Positions 45,162-54,276 of a DNA stretch of 61,286 bases are shown here, piece by piece. Positions within the stretch are counted from its first letter, which is position 1, and each line of letters starts with the position of its first letter. Both the position numbers and the translations under genes were made by a program. The notes beneath the pieces were generated by a model, which saw only the letters and a list, made by a program, of their open reading frames with translations, had not been told where the DNA came from and searched no databases. The DNA is from an uncultured Pelagibacteraceae bacterium (GTDB taxonomy: Bacteria; Pseudomonadota; Alphaproteobacteria; Pelagibacterales; Pelagibacteraceae), in contig CACNQY010000003.1 in assembly GCA_902622655.1 (NCBI GenBank), forward strand, positions 1-61,286, read 5' to 3'.

Positions 45162-45399
45162 AAATATAAAAAAAGAAATTCAATCAGCCACTCTTGAAAG
45201 ATTAATAAATCATTTAAATGAAAGAAAAGATGTTCAAAATATTGATCTGATGAATTTAGCTGGTTTTTGCAGGAATTGTTTATCTAGATGGTATAAAGAG
45301 GAAGCAGAAAAAAAAGGAATAGAAATTTCTGATCATGATGCAAGACAACACATATATGGTATGCCTTATTCTGAATGGAAAGAAAAATATCAAAAATAA
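45154..45399 (+). CDS. DUF1244 family protein
   Basis: An 81-residue soluble protein of the DUF1244 family, common in alphaproteobacteria. It shows the conserved LMNLAGFCRNCLSRWY with a CxxC pair and HDARQHIYGMPYSEWK. The fold is small and helical; function unknown. It is the last gene of the moa-msr operon (eight-base overlap with msrQ), and its stop abuts convergent moaB. Confidence 0.88.
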   Translation: MDENIKKEIQSATLERLINHLNERKDVQNIDLMNLAGFCRNCLSRWYKEEAEKKGIEISDHDARQHIYGMPYSEWKEKYQK

Positions 45400-45900
45400 T
45401 TATTTTTCTTTTAATCTTGGAAACAACTCAACAAAATTACAAGGTTTGTGATTGATATCTAATTGATACTTTAAGATACCATCCCAAGCATCTGTTACTC
45501 CGCCAGAGGATCCTGGTAAAGCAAAAATATATTTACCATTTGAAAGAGCCGCACATGCTCTAGATTGTATTGACGACGTTCCAACAGTTTTTAAACTAAT
45601 TGTCCTAAAAACTTCACCAAACCCAGGTATATGCTTATCTGCAATCTCATTAATTGCTTCAGGGGTAATATCTCTACCTGTTAAGCCAGTTCCACCAGTT
45701 GTAATAATAACATCAATATTTTTATGATGTGTCCAATCCTTTAAAATCTTTATAATATCTTCTTTGGTATCTTTGCAAATTTTTCTATCAATTAATTTAT
45801 GATTGGCCTCTTTAATTTTATCAACAAGTATCGCACCAGATTTGTCATTATCAATTGTCCTTGTATCTGTTACAGTTAATAAAGCTATATTTACAATCAT
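45400..45900 (-). CDS. moaB: Molybdenum cofactor protein MoaB/MogA-type
   Basis: A 166-residue protein with the MoCF_biosynth fold: VDVIITTGGTGLTGRDITPE is the signature, followed by FRTISLKTVGTSSIQSRA and LPGSSGG. MoaB/Mog proteins adenylylate molybdopterin before molybdate insertion by MoeA. No mogA or moeA is visible here, so this may be the functional adenylyltransferase. Convergent with the moa-msr operon and divergent from the TauE-like gene (14-base gap). Confidence 0.9.
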   Translation of the reverse strand: MIVNIALLTVTDTRTIDNDKSGAILVDKIKEANHKLIDRKICKDTKEDIIKILKDWTHHKNIDVIITTGGTGLTGRDITPEAINEIADKHIPGFGEVFRTISLKTVGTSSIQSRACAALSNGKYIFALPGSSGGVTDAWDGILKYQLDINHKPCNFVELFPRLKEK

Positions 45901-45914
45901 AAATTATTTTTAAA

Positions 45915-46661
45915 ATGATTATATTAACAATATTTTTTTTTATAACAGCAATTTTATATGCCAGTATAGGGTTTGGTGGTGGATCAACATATCTTGCGCT
46001 CATGTTAATATGGGAAATTCCGTATTATATTTTTCCTGTGATAGCTCTATTTTGTAACATTATTGTTGTATCTGGTAATTCTATCAACTTCGTTAGATCA
46101 GGTGATATTAATTTAAAATTATTATTACCATATCTTATTGGATCAATACCCTTTGCTTTTATTGGGGCATCTATTTCTATAGAGAAAGAATTTTTTGAAT
46201 TTTTATTATTTTTTGTTTTAATAATTGCTGGACTATTCTTATTTTTTGAAAGTAAATCTTTTAAAAATAAAAATATCAAAATAAATTCTATACCAAGATT
46301 AATTTCTATTATTTTAGGATCTTTAATTGGTTTTGTTTCAGGTTTAATTGGAATTGGAGGTGGAATTTTTTTAAGTCCAATATTATTTTTATTAAAGGCT
46401 GGTCATCCTAAACACATAACAAGCACAGCTTCTTTATTTATTTTAATTAACTCTATCTTCGGAGTTGCTGGACAATTTACAAAAGAAATTGTATTTAATG
46501 AATTTTTAAATTATTTGCCACTATTTTTAGCTGTTCTTATTGGGGGCCAAATTGGAAATTATTTGAATATTAAAATTTTGTCTAATAAAACACTGGTATT
46601 GATGACATCGATACTAATTATTTTTGTATCTATAAGAATGGGAATTAGAATATTTTTTTAA
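45915..46661 (+). CDS. TauE/SafE family anion exporter
   Basis: A 248-residue membrane protein with about eight helices in two repeats. Each repeat carries the family glycine-rich loop (YASIGFGGGSTYLALML and LIGFVSGLIGIGGGIFLSP). Members export sulfite, sulfoacetate or similar anions, sometimes act as importers. With an HpsN-type enzyme elsewhere in the window a sulfite-export role is attractive but not shown. Five bases separate it from the methyltransferase gene downstream. Confidence 0.87.
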   Translation: MIILTIFFFITAILYASIGFGGGSTYLALMLIWEIPYYIFPVIALFCNIIVVSGNSINFVRSGDINLKLLLPYLIGSIPFAFIGASISIEKEFFEFLLFFVLIIAGLFLFFESKSFKNKNIKINSIPRLISIILGSLIGFVSGLIGIGGGIFLSPILFLLKAGHPKHITSTASLFILINSIFGVAGQFTKEIVFNEFLNYLPLFLAVLIGGQIGNYLNIKILSNKTLVLMTSILIIFVSIRMGIRIFF

Positions 46662-46666
46662 TAATT

Positions 46667-47569
46667 ATGGATATTAACTTTTTTAAAAAAATAAGAATAT
46701 TGGATGGCGGCATGGGTCAAGAATTATTAGCAAGAGGCTTACCATCGAACTCCACATTATGGAGTGCAAACGCAATATTAAATGAAGAATATCATCCTCT
46801 TGTATTAAGTGCGCATATTGATTTCATAAAAGCAGGTGCAGAAATAATTGTAACAAATACATTTGCAACAAGACAAAAAAGATTAAATGATAATAATATT
46901 GGGGATAAATTTAATTACTTAAATAAAAAAGCAGGAGAAATCGCATTAAGTGCAAAAAAAAAATTTCCACATGTATTTGTTGCGGGTGGATTGCCACCTC
47001 AAAATTTAACTTACGAACCAGATGAAAGAGATGAAGATAAAATTACGGAAAATTTTAAGGATCAAGCAAGAATACTGAATGCCTATGCTGATTTTTTTTA
47101 CTTTGATGTACTAAGCAGTATAAAAGAATTTAAATGTGGGATAAGTGCCATTAAAGAATTCAAGAAACCTTATTTAGTAGGTATTCATATATCGGATAGT
47201 ACAAAATTACCTAGTGGCGAAAAAATTTCAGAGATTAAATCTATATTAGATGATAATCTTTTAGGCGTAATGCTCTCATGCGTTTCTCCTGAAAATTATG
47301 AGATTAATTTGGATGAATTAAAAAAACTTAATGTTCCTTTTGGATTTAAGTTGAATGGGTTCATAACAACAAAACCTAAAGATGGTTACACAGCAAATTA
47401 TTTAAAAACAAAAGGAAATCCAAATAGATTTTTAGGTAAAAGAAAAGATTTAACTCCAAATAAAATTTTTGAAATAGCAAAAAAATTTAAAGAAGCCGGA
47501 GCAACTATTATTGGTGGCTGTTGTGAAACAGGTCCTGCCCACATTAAGGAAATGGCAAAACTTAAGTAG
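46667..47569 (+). CDS. Homocysteine S-methyltransferase family protein
   Basis: A 300-residue zinc-dependent methyltransferase of the MmuM/BHMT group. It has ILDGGMGQELLARG at the N-terminus and zinc-binding cysteines in MLSCVSP (about residue 205) and GGCCETGP (about 286). It transfers methyl from a donor such as betaine, S-methylmethionine or a dimethylsulfonio compound to homocysteine, making methionine; the donor is not evident. It follows the TauE-like gene closely and overlaps the end of the convergent EamA gene by eight bases. Confidence 0.87.
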   Translation: MDINFFKKIRILDGGMGQELLARGLPSNSTLWSANAILNEEYHPLVLSAHIDFIKAGAEIIVTNTFATRQKRLNDNNIGDKFNYLNKKAGEIALSAKKKFPHVFVAGGLPPQNLTYEPDERDEDKITENFKDQARILNAYADFFYFDVLSSIKEFKCGISAIKEFKKPYLVGIHISDSTKLPSGEKISEIKSILDDNLLGVMLSCVSPENYEINLDELKKLNVPFGFKLNGFITTKPKDGYTANYLKTKGNPNRFLGKRKDLTPNKIFEIAKKFKEAGATIIGGCCETGPAHIKEMAKLK

Positions 47570-48449
47570 CTTTTTTACTTCCACCCTTTTTAACAAAATA
47601 AATACCTATACAAACAGCAACTAAAGAAACTAAAACTTTTACTGTTATTAATTCTTTTAAAAATATGTAACCTAAAATGGTTCCAAAAATTGGTATCAAA
47701 TAAGAAACTTGAGATTGAAAAATTAATCCATTTATAGTCAAAATTCTAAAACGTAATAACCAAGCAATACCTGTAGGAACAATTCCCAAATAAATAGCTG
47801 ATATCAGAGAGTCTGTTCTTGGCATAGTTTGAAATGGTTTTTCAATTAAAAAAGTTAATGGTAACAAAATAATTATTGCCCAAATTAAAATAGATCCAGT
47901 TACATTTTCATTTTTTTTCTTACTTATTTTTAATGTTAGTACTCCGCCTATAACATAACAAGTTGATCCAAGTAATATCAACAAAGCAGAAACAAAATTA
48001 TTTTCATCAATTAAAAGATTGTCGGAAAATAAATAAACTATTCCAGAAAATCCAATTAAAATTCCTATCGTCTTTACTAAATTGAATTTTTCATTTTGTG
48101 TATAAAAATGTGCTAATACAGTGGAGCTTAAAGGAGTAGTTGACATTAATATAGCTGCCAAGTTACTTTGAACAGATTTAACTCCATAAGCGATTAAGAA
48201 AAATGGTGCTACCAAGTTAATAAAGCCAATCATTGCAAACCAATGCCAGTCTTTTGAAAAAGCCTCAAGTTTAATATTTTTATAATAACATAAAAGTAAA
48301 ACTGGAATTGCCCCAAAAAATACTCTCAAAAAAGCAATTGTAACAGGTCCAAAAGAATAGGTTGCTATTTTTATATTAAAAAATGCAGAAGCCCATATGA
48401 GAGATAATATTGTTAATAAAAAGTAATCAATTAATTTTGGCTGTCTCAT
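47562..48449 (-). CDS. EamA/DMT-family transporter
   Basis: A 295-residue membrane protein with ten hydrophobic helices in two EamA repeats (SLIWASAFFNIKIATY near the start; GIVPTGIAWLLRF in the second half). DMT proteins export amino acids, nucleobases or other metabolites; substrate unknown. It overlaps the ybaK start side by four bases, so both are probably cotranscribed. Confidence 0.87.
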   Translation of the reverse strand: MRQPKLIDYFLLTILSLIWASAFFNIKIATYSFGPVTIAFLRVFFGAIPVLLLCYYKNIKLEAFSKDWHWFAMIGFINLVAPFFLIAYGVKSVQSNLAAILMSTTPLSSTVLAHFYTQNEKFNLVKTIGILIGFSGIVYLFSDNLLIDENNFVSALLILLGSTCYVIGGVLTLKISKKKNENVTGSILIWAIIILLPLTFLIEKPFQTMPRTDSLISAIYLGIVPTGIAWLLRFRILTINGLIFQSQVSYLIPIFGTILGYIFLKELITVKVLVSLVAVCIGIYFVKKGGSKKAT

Positions 48450-48928
48450 TCTGTTATTTCTTTTGTTTCACCAGAAGTTAAAGCAATTAAATTTTCAAAA
48501 TTTATTTCAAAAACTGCATTAGGATGGCCTGCAGCTGCAAAAATTGAAGAGAATCTGTTTAAGGTTTCATCTATAAAAATTTTAATTTTTGTTAAATGTC
48601 CTGTTGGCGATACTCCACCAATTGTATATCCAGTAATTTTTTTAACATCATCTGGGTTTGCCATTGAAACATCTTTTTCATCTAAAATTTTTTTTAATTT
48701 ATTTAATGAACATCTTTTGTCTCCAGAAACTAAACATAAAACAAAACTATCCCCTGCTTTAAATAGTAAGCTTTTAACAATAGCTCCAACTTTGCAACCT
48801 AAAGCTGTAGCTGCATCCTTCGCCGTTCTCGCGGTTTGCTCTAAAACAATCACATTTAGTTCTGGGCTAAATTGTTTTAGCGATTTTTCTGCTCTTAAAA
48901 CTGGCTCTTTGTTTAGTATTGAATTCAC
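48446..48928 (-). CDS. YbaK/EbsC-type aminoacyl-tRNA deacylase
   Basis: A 160-residue single-domain protein with the YbaK/ProX fold: AALGCKVGAIVKSLLFK, the VSGDKRCSLNKLKK segment and the TGYTIGGVSPTGH loop. Members hydrolyse wrongly charged tRNAs, such as Cys- or Ala-tRNAPro. The precise specificity cannot be read. It is divergent from glnA with a 137-base gap. Confidence 0.87.
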   Translation of the reverse strand: MNSILNKEPVLRAEKSLKQFSPELNVIVLEQTARTAKDAATALGCKVGAIVKSLLFKAGDSFVLCLVSGDKRCSLNKLKKILDEKDVSMANPDDVKKITGYTIGGVSPTGHLTKIKIFIDETLNRFSSIFAAAGHPNAVFEINFENLIALTSGETKEITE

Positions 48929-49065
48929 AAATTTAATAAATTTATTATTTTAGTGACTAATTACACTACTTATGTGAAAATTGCATAGGTGTTATTTATT
49001 AAATAAGCAATATTTTTAAGTATTTTTTTGTTATTAACCGCAAGATAATTATATATGGAGAAGAA

Positions 49066-50472
49066 ATGAGTATAGCAAAAGTTTTAAAATTTATTAAAGA
49101 AAAAGAGGCTGAATTTGTAGATTTAAGATTTACAGATCCTAGAGGCAAACTACAGCATTTAACAATGGATGTGTCAATTGTTGATGAGGAAATGTTAAAT
49201 GATGGAGTATTTTTTGATGGATCATCTATAGCTGGTTGGAAAGCAATTAACGAGTCTGATATGATTTTAAAACCTGATCCTGCAAGGATGTTTATGGATC
49301 CATTTACTTCACACAACACAGTTGTTTTATTTTGTGATATTTTAGATGCTGTAAAAAAATCTCCCTACGAAAGAGATCCTAGAGGAGTAGCAAAAAAAGC
49401 TGAAGAATATTTAAAATCATCAGGGATAGGTGATAAAGCTTTTTTTGGTCCTGAGCCAGAGTTTTTTGTTTTTGATGATGTAAGAATAAAAAATGACATG
49501 AATGAATGTGGATTTAAAATAGATAGTAAAGAAGGTCCTTATAATTCTGGAAAAGAGTATGAGAATGGAAATATGGGACACAGACCTCCTGTTAAAGGTG
49601 GTTATTTTCCAGTACCACCAGTAGATAGTGAGCAAGATATGCGTGGTGAATATTTAAAAAATTTAAAAGAAGTTGGTGTCAAAGTTGAAAAACACCATCA
49701 TGAAGTAGCTCCAAGCCAGCATGAATTAGGTATGTACTTTGGAACTTTGGTAGATCAGGCCGATAATGTTCAATTATATAAATATGTAGTTCAAATGGTA
49801 ACACATTCTTTTGGTAAGACAGCAACATTTATGCCAAAACCTGTTGCTGGGGATAACGGTTCAGGTATGCATATTCACCAATCAATTTGGAAAGGCGATA
49901 CTCCTGTGTTTTCAGGTGATGCTTATGCTGGTTTATCCGAAACAGCTTTACATTATATTGGAGGTATACTTAAACATGCAAAAGCAATTAACGCCTTTGC
50001 TAACTCCACAACTAACAGTTATAAAAGATTAGTACCAGGTTTTGAAGCACCTGTTCTTCTCGCTTACTCAGCTAGAAACAGATCAGCATCATGTAGAATA
50101 CCTATTACTTTAAGTAAAAAAGGTGCAAGATGTGAAATAAGATTCCCTGATGCATCTGGAAATCCATATTTAACATTTGCAGCAATGCTCATGGCAGGAC
50201 TTGATGGAATTAAAAATAAAATTCATCCAGGTGAGTCTTTCGATAAAGACTTATATGAGTTGCCACCAGAAGAAGTTAAAGCTATTCCTACAGTTTGTGG
50301 ATCATTAAGAGAAGCTATGGAAAGTTTGGATAAAGATAGAGAATTCTTAACTGAGGGTGGAGTGTTTACTGATGATCAAATCGATGCCTACATTGCACTT
50401 AAGTTTGAGGAAATTCATAAATTTGAACACGCACCTCATCCTGTTGAGTTTGAGATGTATTACAGTAGTTAA
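49066..50472 (+). CDS. glnA: Glutamine synthetase type I
   Basis: A 468-residue dodecameric GS-I forming glutamine from glutamate and ammonia. It has the DGSSIAGW loop, metal motifs [11 protein letters not shown] and the [10 protein letters not shown] region, ATP loop [10 protein letters not shown] and the [13 protein letters not shown] flap. Tyr397 in [10 protein letters not shown] is kept at the standard adenylylation position, so GlnE-type control is likely. GGAGAAGAA before the ATG serves as ribosome-binding site. No glnK or ntr gene is adjacent. The 137-base leader shows no recognised riboswitch. Confidence 0.96.
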   Translation: MSIAKVLKFIKEKEAEFVDLRFTDPRGKLQHLTMDVSIVDEEMLNDGVFFDGSSIAGWKAINESDMILKPDPARMFMDPFTSHNTVVLFCDILDAVKKSPYERDPRGVAKKAEEYLKSSGIGDKAFFGPEPEFFVFDDVRIKNDMNECGFKIDSKEGPYNSGKEYENGNMGHRPPVKGGYFPVPPVDSEQDMRGEYLKNLKEVGVKVEKHHHEVAPSQHELGMYFGTLVDQADNVQLYKYVVQMVTHSFGKTATFMPKPVAGDNGSGMHIHQSIWKGDTPVFSGDAYAGLSETALHYIGGILKHAKAINAFANSTTNSYKRLVPGFEAPVLLAYSARNRSASCRIPITLSKKGARCEIRFPDASGNPYLTFAAMLMAGLDGIKNKIHPGESFDKDLYELPPEEVKAIPTVCGSLREAMESLDKDREFLTEGGVFTDDQIDAYIALKFEEIHKFEHAPHPVEFEMYYSS

Positions 50473-50479
50473 TAATTAA

Positions 50480-50650
50480 TTACTGCCTTGTTGTTGCAAT
50501 TGTATCTTTGTTAGCACCTTTTTTAACTACGTAGTCTTGTGTTCCGTTAGCACCAGTTTCGACTTCTTTACGTAATTCTTTAAAAAAAGTTTTTTCTTTT
50601 AAAGAATTCTTTAGGTTTTTAACAAGATTTTTAAACTCAAATTTATTCAT
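50480..50650 (-). CDS. Small basic protein downstream of the suf operon (56 aa)
   Basis: A 56-residue frame on the - strand starting MNKFEFKNLVKNLKNSLKEK and ending KDTIATTRQ. An amphipathic Lys-rich N-terminal half (about residues 3-32) is followed by a Gly/Lys-containing tail. It fills most of the gap between glnA and sufA. Codon use resembles neighbours and no overlapping gene explains it. It lacks a clear Shine-Dalgarno sequence, and no family is recognised. It may be cotranscribed with sufA, 67 bases upstream. Confidence 0.5.
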   Translation of the reverse strand: MNKFEFKNLVKNLKNSLKEKTFFKELRKEVETGANGTQDYVVKKGANKDTIATTRQ

Positions 50651-50661
50651 ATAGAATCTAT

Positions 50662-50694
50662 ATATCAGTTATGCATAAAATGCAATACTGATAT
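50662..50694. other. Perfect 8-bp inverted repeat with inner stem after sufA
   Basis: ATATCAGT (50662-50669) and ACTGATAT (50687-50694) are exact inverse copies. Inside them ATGCAT-type bases (TGCAT / ATGCA) form a second 5-bp stem around an AAA loop, with a two-base mismatch between stems. It lies between the sufA stop and the small ORF start and lacks a U-tract on either side. It may be an RNA processing site or an operator rather than a terminator. Confidence 0.45.
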
Positions 50695-50716
50695 GCAAAT
50701 ATTGGGATAATTGAAT

Positions 50717-51052
50717 TTAGGTTATTTTGAACGATTCTCCACAACCACAACGTTCAGTTTCATTGGGATTGTTGAAAACAAAAGATGAGGATAACTCTTC
50801 TATTTTATAATCCATTTCAGTTCCAAGTAAGTACATAACAGCTGCGGGATCAATAAATACTTTCACTCCTTTATCCTCGATAACCTCATCGTTCGGGTTT
50901 AATTCTTTTGTATATTCCATAACATAAGACATTCCCGCACAACCGCCTGCCTTTACTGATACTCTTACTCCTAATGAATCTTTTTCAGCATTTGACATTA
51001 TTTCTTTTATTTTTAACGCTGCGTTATCACTTAATTTAATTATTGGATTCAT
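50717..51052 (-). CDS. sufA: A-type iron-sulfur carrier (SufA/IscA/ErpA family)
   Basis: A 111-residue A-type carrier. The three cluster cysteines are conserved: Cys38 in AGGCAGMSY and Cys102/Cys104 in ERCGCGESF. It transfers assembled Fe-S clusters from the SufBCD scaffold to target proteins. Its start overlaps the sufT stop by one base. Last recognised gene of the suf operon. Confidence 0.9.
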   Translation of the reverse strand: MNPIIKLSDNAALKIKEIMSNAEKDSLGVRVSVKAGGCAGMSYVMEYTKELNPNDEVIEDKGVKVFIDPAAVMYLLGTEMDYKIEELSSSFVFNNPNETERCGCGESFKIT

Positions 51053-51351
51053 TATAAATTCATTTCCAGTTTAGCTGCTTCTGACATCATGTCTTTATTC
51101 CAGGGCGGATCCCAAACTAGCTGTAGATCAACATCTACAATACCCTCAACCTGCATAACACCATCCTTCACTTCTTTTGGTAGACTTTCTGCAACTGGAC
51201 AATTTGGTGTGGTTAAAGTCATTTTAATTATTGCAAACTTTTCATCTTTAACTTGAATATCATAAATTAGACCTAATTCGTAGATATTTACAGGTAGCTC
51301 TGGATCATAAATTTTTCTAATCTCATCAATTATTTGTTCTTTTTTTGACAT
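51052..51351 (-). CDS. sufT: SufT, MIP18/DUF59 family Fe-S assembly factor
   Basis: A 99-residue protein of the DUF59/MIP18 family with DPELPVNIYELGLIYDI near the start and TTPNCPVAESLP holding the conserved Cys. SufT helps mature Fe-S proteins, especially under high demand. In suf operons of many bacteria it lies between sufU and sufA as here. Confidence 0.88.
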   Translation of the reverse strand: MSKKEQIIDEIRKIYDPELPVNIYELGLIYDIQVKDEKFAIIKMTLTTPNCPVAESLPKEVKDGVMQVEGIVDVDLQLVWDPPWNKDMMSEAAKLEMNL

Positions 51352-51356
51352 ATTTT

Positions 51357-51821
51357 TTAATTTTCTGTTTTAACCTCTTCATGTTTGTCTTCAAAAGCTG
51401 ATACCAATGTATGCCAAGATAAAGTTGCACATTTTACTCTCATAGGGTATTGCTTAACTCCAGATAAACACATTAACTTAGTTTTTTCATCGTCATTTAG
51501 ATTTTTAGATTTTAGATCTGGATTTTCTTTTATCATGCCTAAAAAATCTTCTACTATTTCCTTAGCCTCATGTTCATTTTTTCCTTTAATTAAATCTGTC
51601 ATAATAGAGGCTGATGCCATTGAAATAGCACAACCACTTCCTTCAAAAGAAACATCTTCGACTATTCTTTGGCCATTTAATTTTAAATAAACATGAACAT
51701 TATCACCACATAGTGGATTATTACCTTTAGCATCTTTATTAAAACCTTCTGTCTTTCCAAGGTTTCTAGGATTTTTACCATGTTCTAAAATAATTTCTTG
51801 ATAAAGTTCTTTTAAGTTCAT
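51357..51821 (-). CDS. sufU: SufU, sulfur-transfer / scaffold protein
   Basis: A 154-residue IscU-like protein of the SufU type. Zinc/sulfur ligands are Cys38 and Asp40 (LCGDN), Cys64 (GSGCAIS) and Cys131 (VKCATLSW). The long region between them is the SufU insertion. It accepts persulfide sulfur from SufS. Start overlaps the sufS stop by one base, fitting the enzyme-partner pair. Confidence 0.9.
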   Translation of the reverse strand: MNLKELYQEIILEHGKNPRNLGKTEGFNKDAKGNNPLCGDNVHVYLKLNGQRIVEDVSFEGSGCAISMASASIMTDLIKGKNEHEAKEIVEDFLGMIKENPDLKSKNLNDDEKTKLMCLSGVKQYPMRVKCATLSWHTLVSAFEDKHEEVKTEN

Positions 51822-53038
51822 TATAGATTAAATATTTTTTTACAGTTATTTATTGAAGCATTTAACTGATCTAGATCCTCTTTAGTATTATAAATTCCAA
51901 CTGAGGCTCTTGCACTCGCTGAAATATCTAATTTATCGTGTAGTATTTGACAACAATGATGGCCTGCTCTTATAGCAACTCCATCTTCATCTAATATAGT
52001 TGCAATATCATGTGGATGCACACCTTCTAAAGTAAAAGACAACACACCTCCTTTATTTCTAGGATTACCAATAAGTTTAACCGAGTTATTCTTTTGTAAC
52101 AATTCTTGACCATACTCAACTAATTCTGCTTCATGCTTTACAATATTTTCTATACCTATGCTTTCTAAAAATTTTATTGATTTATCAAATGCAATTACCT
52201 GCGCTGTAGCCATAGTCCCAGCCTCATACTTATTGGGTAGATCTCCATATGAAATTCTATCTTTTTTAACTTCATTAATCATTCCCCCACCACCTTGATA
52301 AGGAGGCAGTTCCTCTAACCACTTTTTCTTACCATACAAAACTCCTAATCCTGTTGGACCATACATTTTATGACAAGAAATCGCGTAAAAATCACAATCT
52401 AGATCTTGCATATCTAGCTTCAGATGTGGTGCTCCTTGGCACCCATCAACAACTACAATTATTCCTTTTGAATGTGCAAAATCTGTAATTTCTTTTAAAG
52501 GTAAAATAGCACCTGTAACGTTAGATAAATGTGTAATAGATATTATTTTAGTCTTAGGTGTAATTCTTTTTTCAATTTCTTCTAATGTAATTTCACCTGC
52601 TTCATTAACTTCAGCAAAATTTATTTTTATATTTTTTGATTTTCTTAAAAAATGCCAAGGTACATAATTTGAGTGGTGCTCTAGTTCTGTAAGTAATATC
52701 TCATCGCCTTCCTGTAAATAGTCCTGACCTAATGTATTTGCAACTAAATTTAAAGCTTCTGTTGCTCCTTTTGTGAAAACAATCTCATTTTTATCTTTTG
52801 CATTAATATATTTTTGTACAGAAGTTCTTGTATTTTCATACAAATTAGTTGCAGCTACTGCAAGATAATGAACACTCCTACCAACGTTAGAAAATTGCTT
52901 TGTATAAAACTCGTTTATTCTATCCACTACAATTTTTGGTTTTTGAGATGAGTTTGCACTATCCAAATAAACTAAATCATTATTTTGAATTTTTTCATTA
53001 AAAATTGGAAATTCTTTTTTTATTTGGTCAATATTCAT
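51821..53038 (-). CDS. sufS: SufS, cysteine desulfurase
   Basis: A 405-residue class II PLP enzyme. Schiff-base Lys224 is in AISCHKMYGPTG and the reactive Cys362 in RAGHHCCQ. The Asp that holds PLP is in VVVDGCQGAPH. It removes sulfur from cysteine and passes it to SufU. Overlaps sufD by four bases. Confidence 0.95.
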   Translation of the reverse strand: MNIDQIKKEFPIFNEKIQNNDLVYLDSANSSQKPKIVVDRINEFYTKQFSNVGRSVHYLAVAATNLYENTRTSVQKYINAKDKNEIVFTKGATEALNLVANTLGQDYLQEGDEILLTELEHHSNYVPWHFLRKSKNIKINFAEVNEAGEITLEEIEKRITPKTKIISITHLSNVTGAILPLKEITDFAHSKGIIVVVDGCQGAPHLKLDMQDLDCDFYAISCHKMYGPTGLGVLYGKKKWLEELPPYQGGGGMINEVKKDRISYGDLPNKYEAGTMATAQVIAFDKSIKFLESIGIENIVKHEAELVEYGQELLQKNNSVKLIGNPRNKGGVLSFTLEGVHPHDIATILDEDGVAIRAGHHCCQILHDKLDISASARASVGIYNTKEDLDQLNASINNCKKIFNL

Positions 53039-54276
53039 TCTTTAATTCCAATCATATTTTTAACTAAATTTTTTATTTCTGAGTCAGTTATTTTTTCTAC
53101 CACATCAAGTAAAAAGCCATTAATTAATAACTCTCTAGATTGTTGATAACTTAATCCCCTAGACATTAAATAAAATATAGAGTCATCGTTTAAACTACCT
53201 GATGCTGATCCATGAGAGCACTTAACATCATCTGCATAAATTTCTAACTCTGGCTTAGCATTAAATTCTGATTCTTTATTTAACAATATGGCTTTACTTA
53301 ATTGATAACCATCTGTTTTCTGAGCATCAGAACTAACAAAAATTTTACCCTGATATACTGCTCTAGATCTACCTTCTAGAACACTTTTAATTAATTGATA
53401 ACTTTTGGTATTTTCGGTTAAGTGATTTATTATTGTTCTAATTTCATGGTGTTGATCATTTTTAAGAGAAAAGATTCCATTTACAAAAGCTGATGAGTGC
53501 TCTCCTTTTAAATTACAATTGATTTCATTTTTAAAAAAATTTGATCCTGATGACAAAATAAAAGTTTCTGAATTACTATTTTTTTCTTGCTCAATATTAT
53601 TAAAAGAATACTTGATATTTTTATTTTCTAATCTGTCTATCTTATAGTTTTTTAAAATTGCATTTTCTTTTAAATCAAAATTATAAAAAATATTAAAAAA
53701 ATTTTTTTCAGAGGTATCATTAAATAGATCTATTATTCTTAACGAACTATTTTTATCTAATTCAAAATCCAATCTTAAATTTATATTTTTTGACCAAATT
53801 TTAGAGTTAGTGGTGTGATATATAATTAAGGGTTTTGACAGTTGATAGCCCTTTTTAACCAGAATTTTAAATGATTTGTTAGTAAATGCGCTGTTTAAAT
53901 CAGATAAAGAATTATTAAATTCATTAATTATTTGTGACTGATCAACAATTTCTATTTGATTTTTTTTTTCGTAGTCAAAATCAATTTTTTCTATTCTACC
54001 GTTTACAAAAACTATTTTATTGTGTTCTAGCCCATCTACAAATACAGAGGTATCAACTTTATTTGTGAAAGTATAATCACTATAAAAACTTAATTCGCCA
54101 ATATTTTTTTTTATAATTTGATTTAGATCTGAAAATTTCCAATCTTCCTCTTTTCTATTTGGAAATCCTTTGATTATAAAATTATCAAGACAAAATTTTT
54201 TTATTTCAATATCTTTTTGAGATAAACTTAAATCTTTAACAATATTATCAAAATCTCTTTGTAATTGTTCCTTCAT
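53035..54276 (-). CDS. sufD: SufD, Fe-S scaffold complex subunit
   Basis: A 413-residue beta-helix protein of the SufBD family. The N-terminal part is diverged and AT-rich; the conserved C-terminal half has VYQGKIFVSSDAQKTDGYQL and the EIYADDVKCSHGSASG motif. It pairs with SufB and SufC in the scaffold. One base (and the ATG of the next) separates it from sufC. Confidence 0.93.
   Translation of the reverse strand: MKEQLQRDFDNIVKDLSLSQKDIEIKKFCLDNFIIKGFPNRKEEDWKFSDLNQIIKKNIGELSFYSDYTFTNKVDTSVFVDGLEHNKIVFVNGRIEKIDFDYEKKNQIEIVDQSQIINEFNNSLSDLNSAFTNKSFKILVKKGYQLSKPLIIYHTTNSKIWSKNINLRLDFELDKNSSLRIIDLFNDTSEKNFFNIFYNFDLKENAILKNYKIDRLENKNIKYSFNNIEQEKNSNSETFILSSGSNFFKNEINCNLKGEHSSAFVNGIFSLKNDQHHEIRTIINHLTENTKSYQLIKSVLEGRSRAVYQGKIFVSSDAQKTDGYQLSKAILLNKESEFNAKPELEIYADDVKCSHGSASGSLNDDSIFYLMSRGLSYQQSRELLINGFLLDVVEKITDSEIKNLVKNMIGIKE

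Noticed and set aside
48929..49065. Possible riboswitch or nitrogen-control element before glnA
   Set aside because: No recognised glutamine-motif landmarks or sigma-54 box could be read in the 137 bases.
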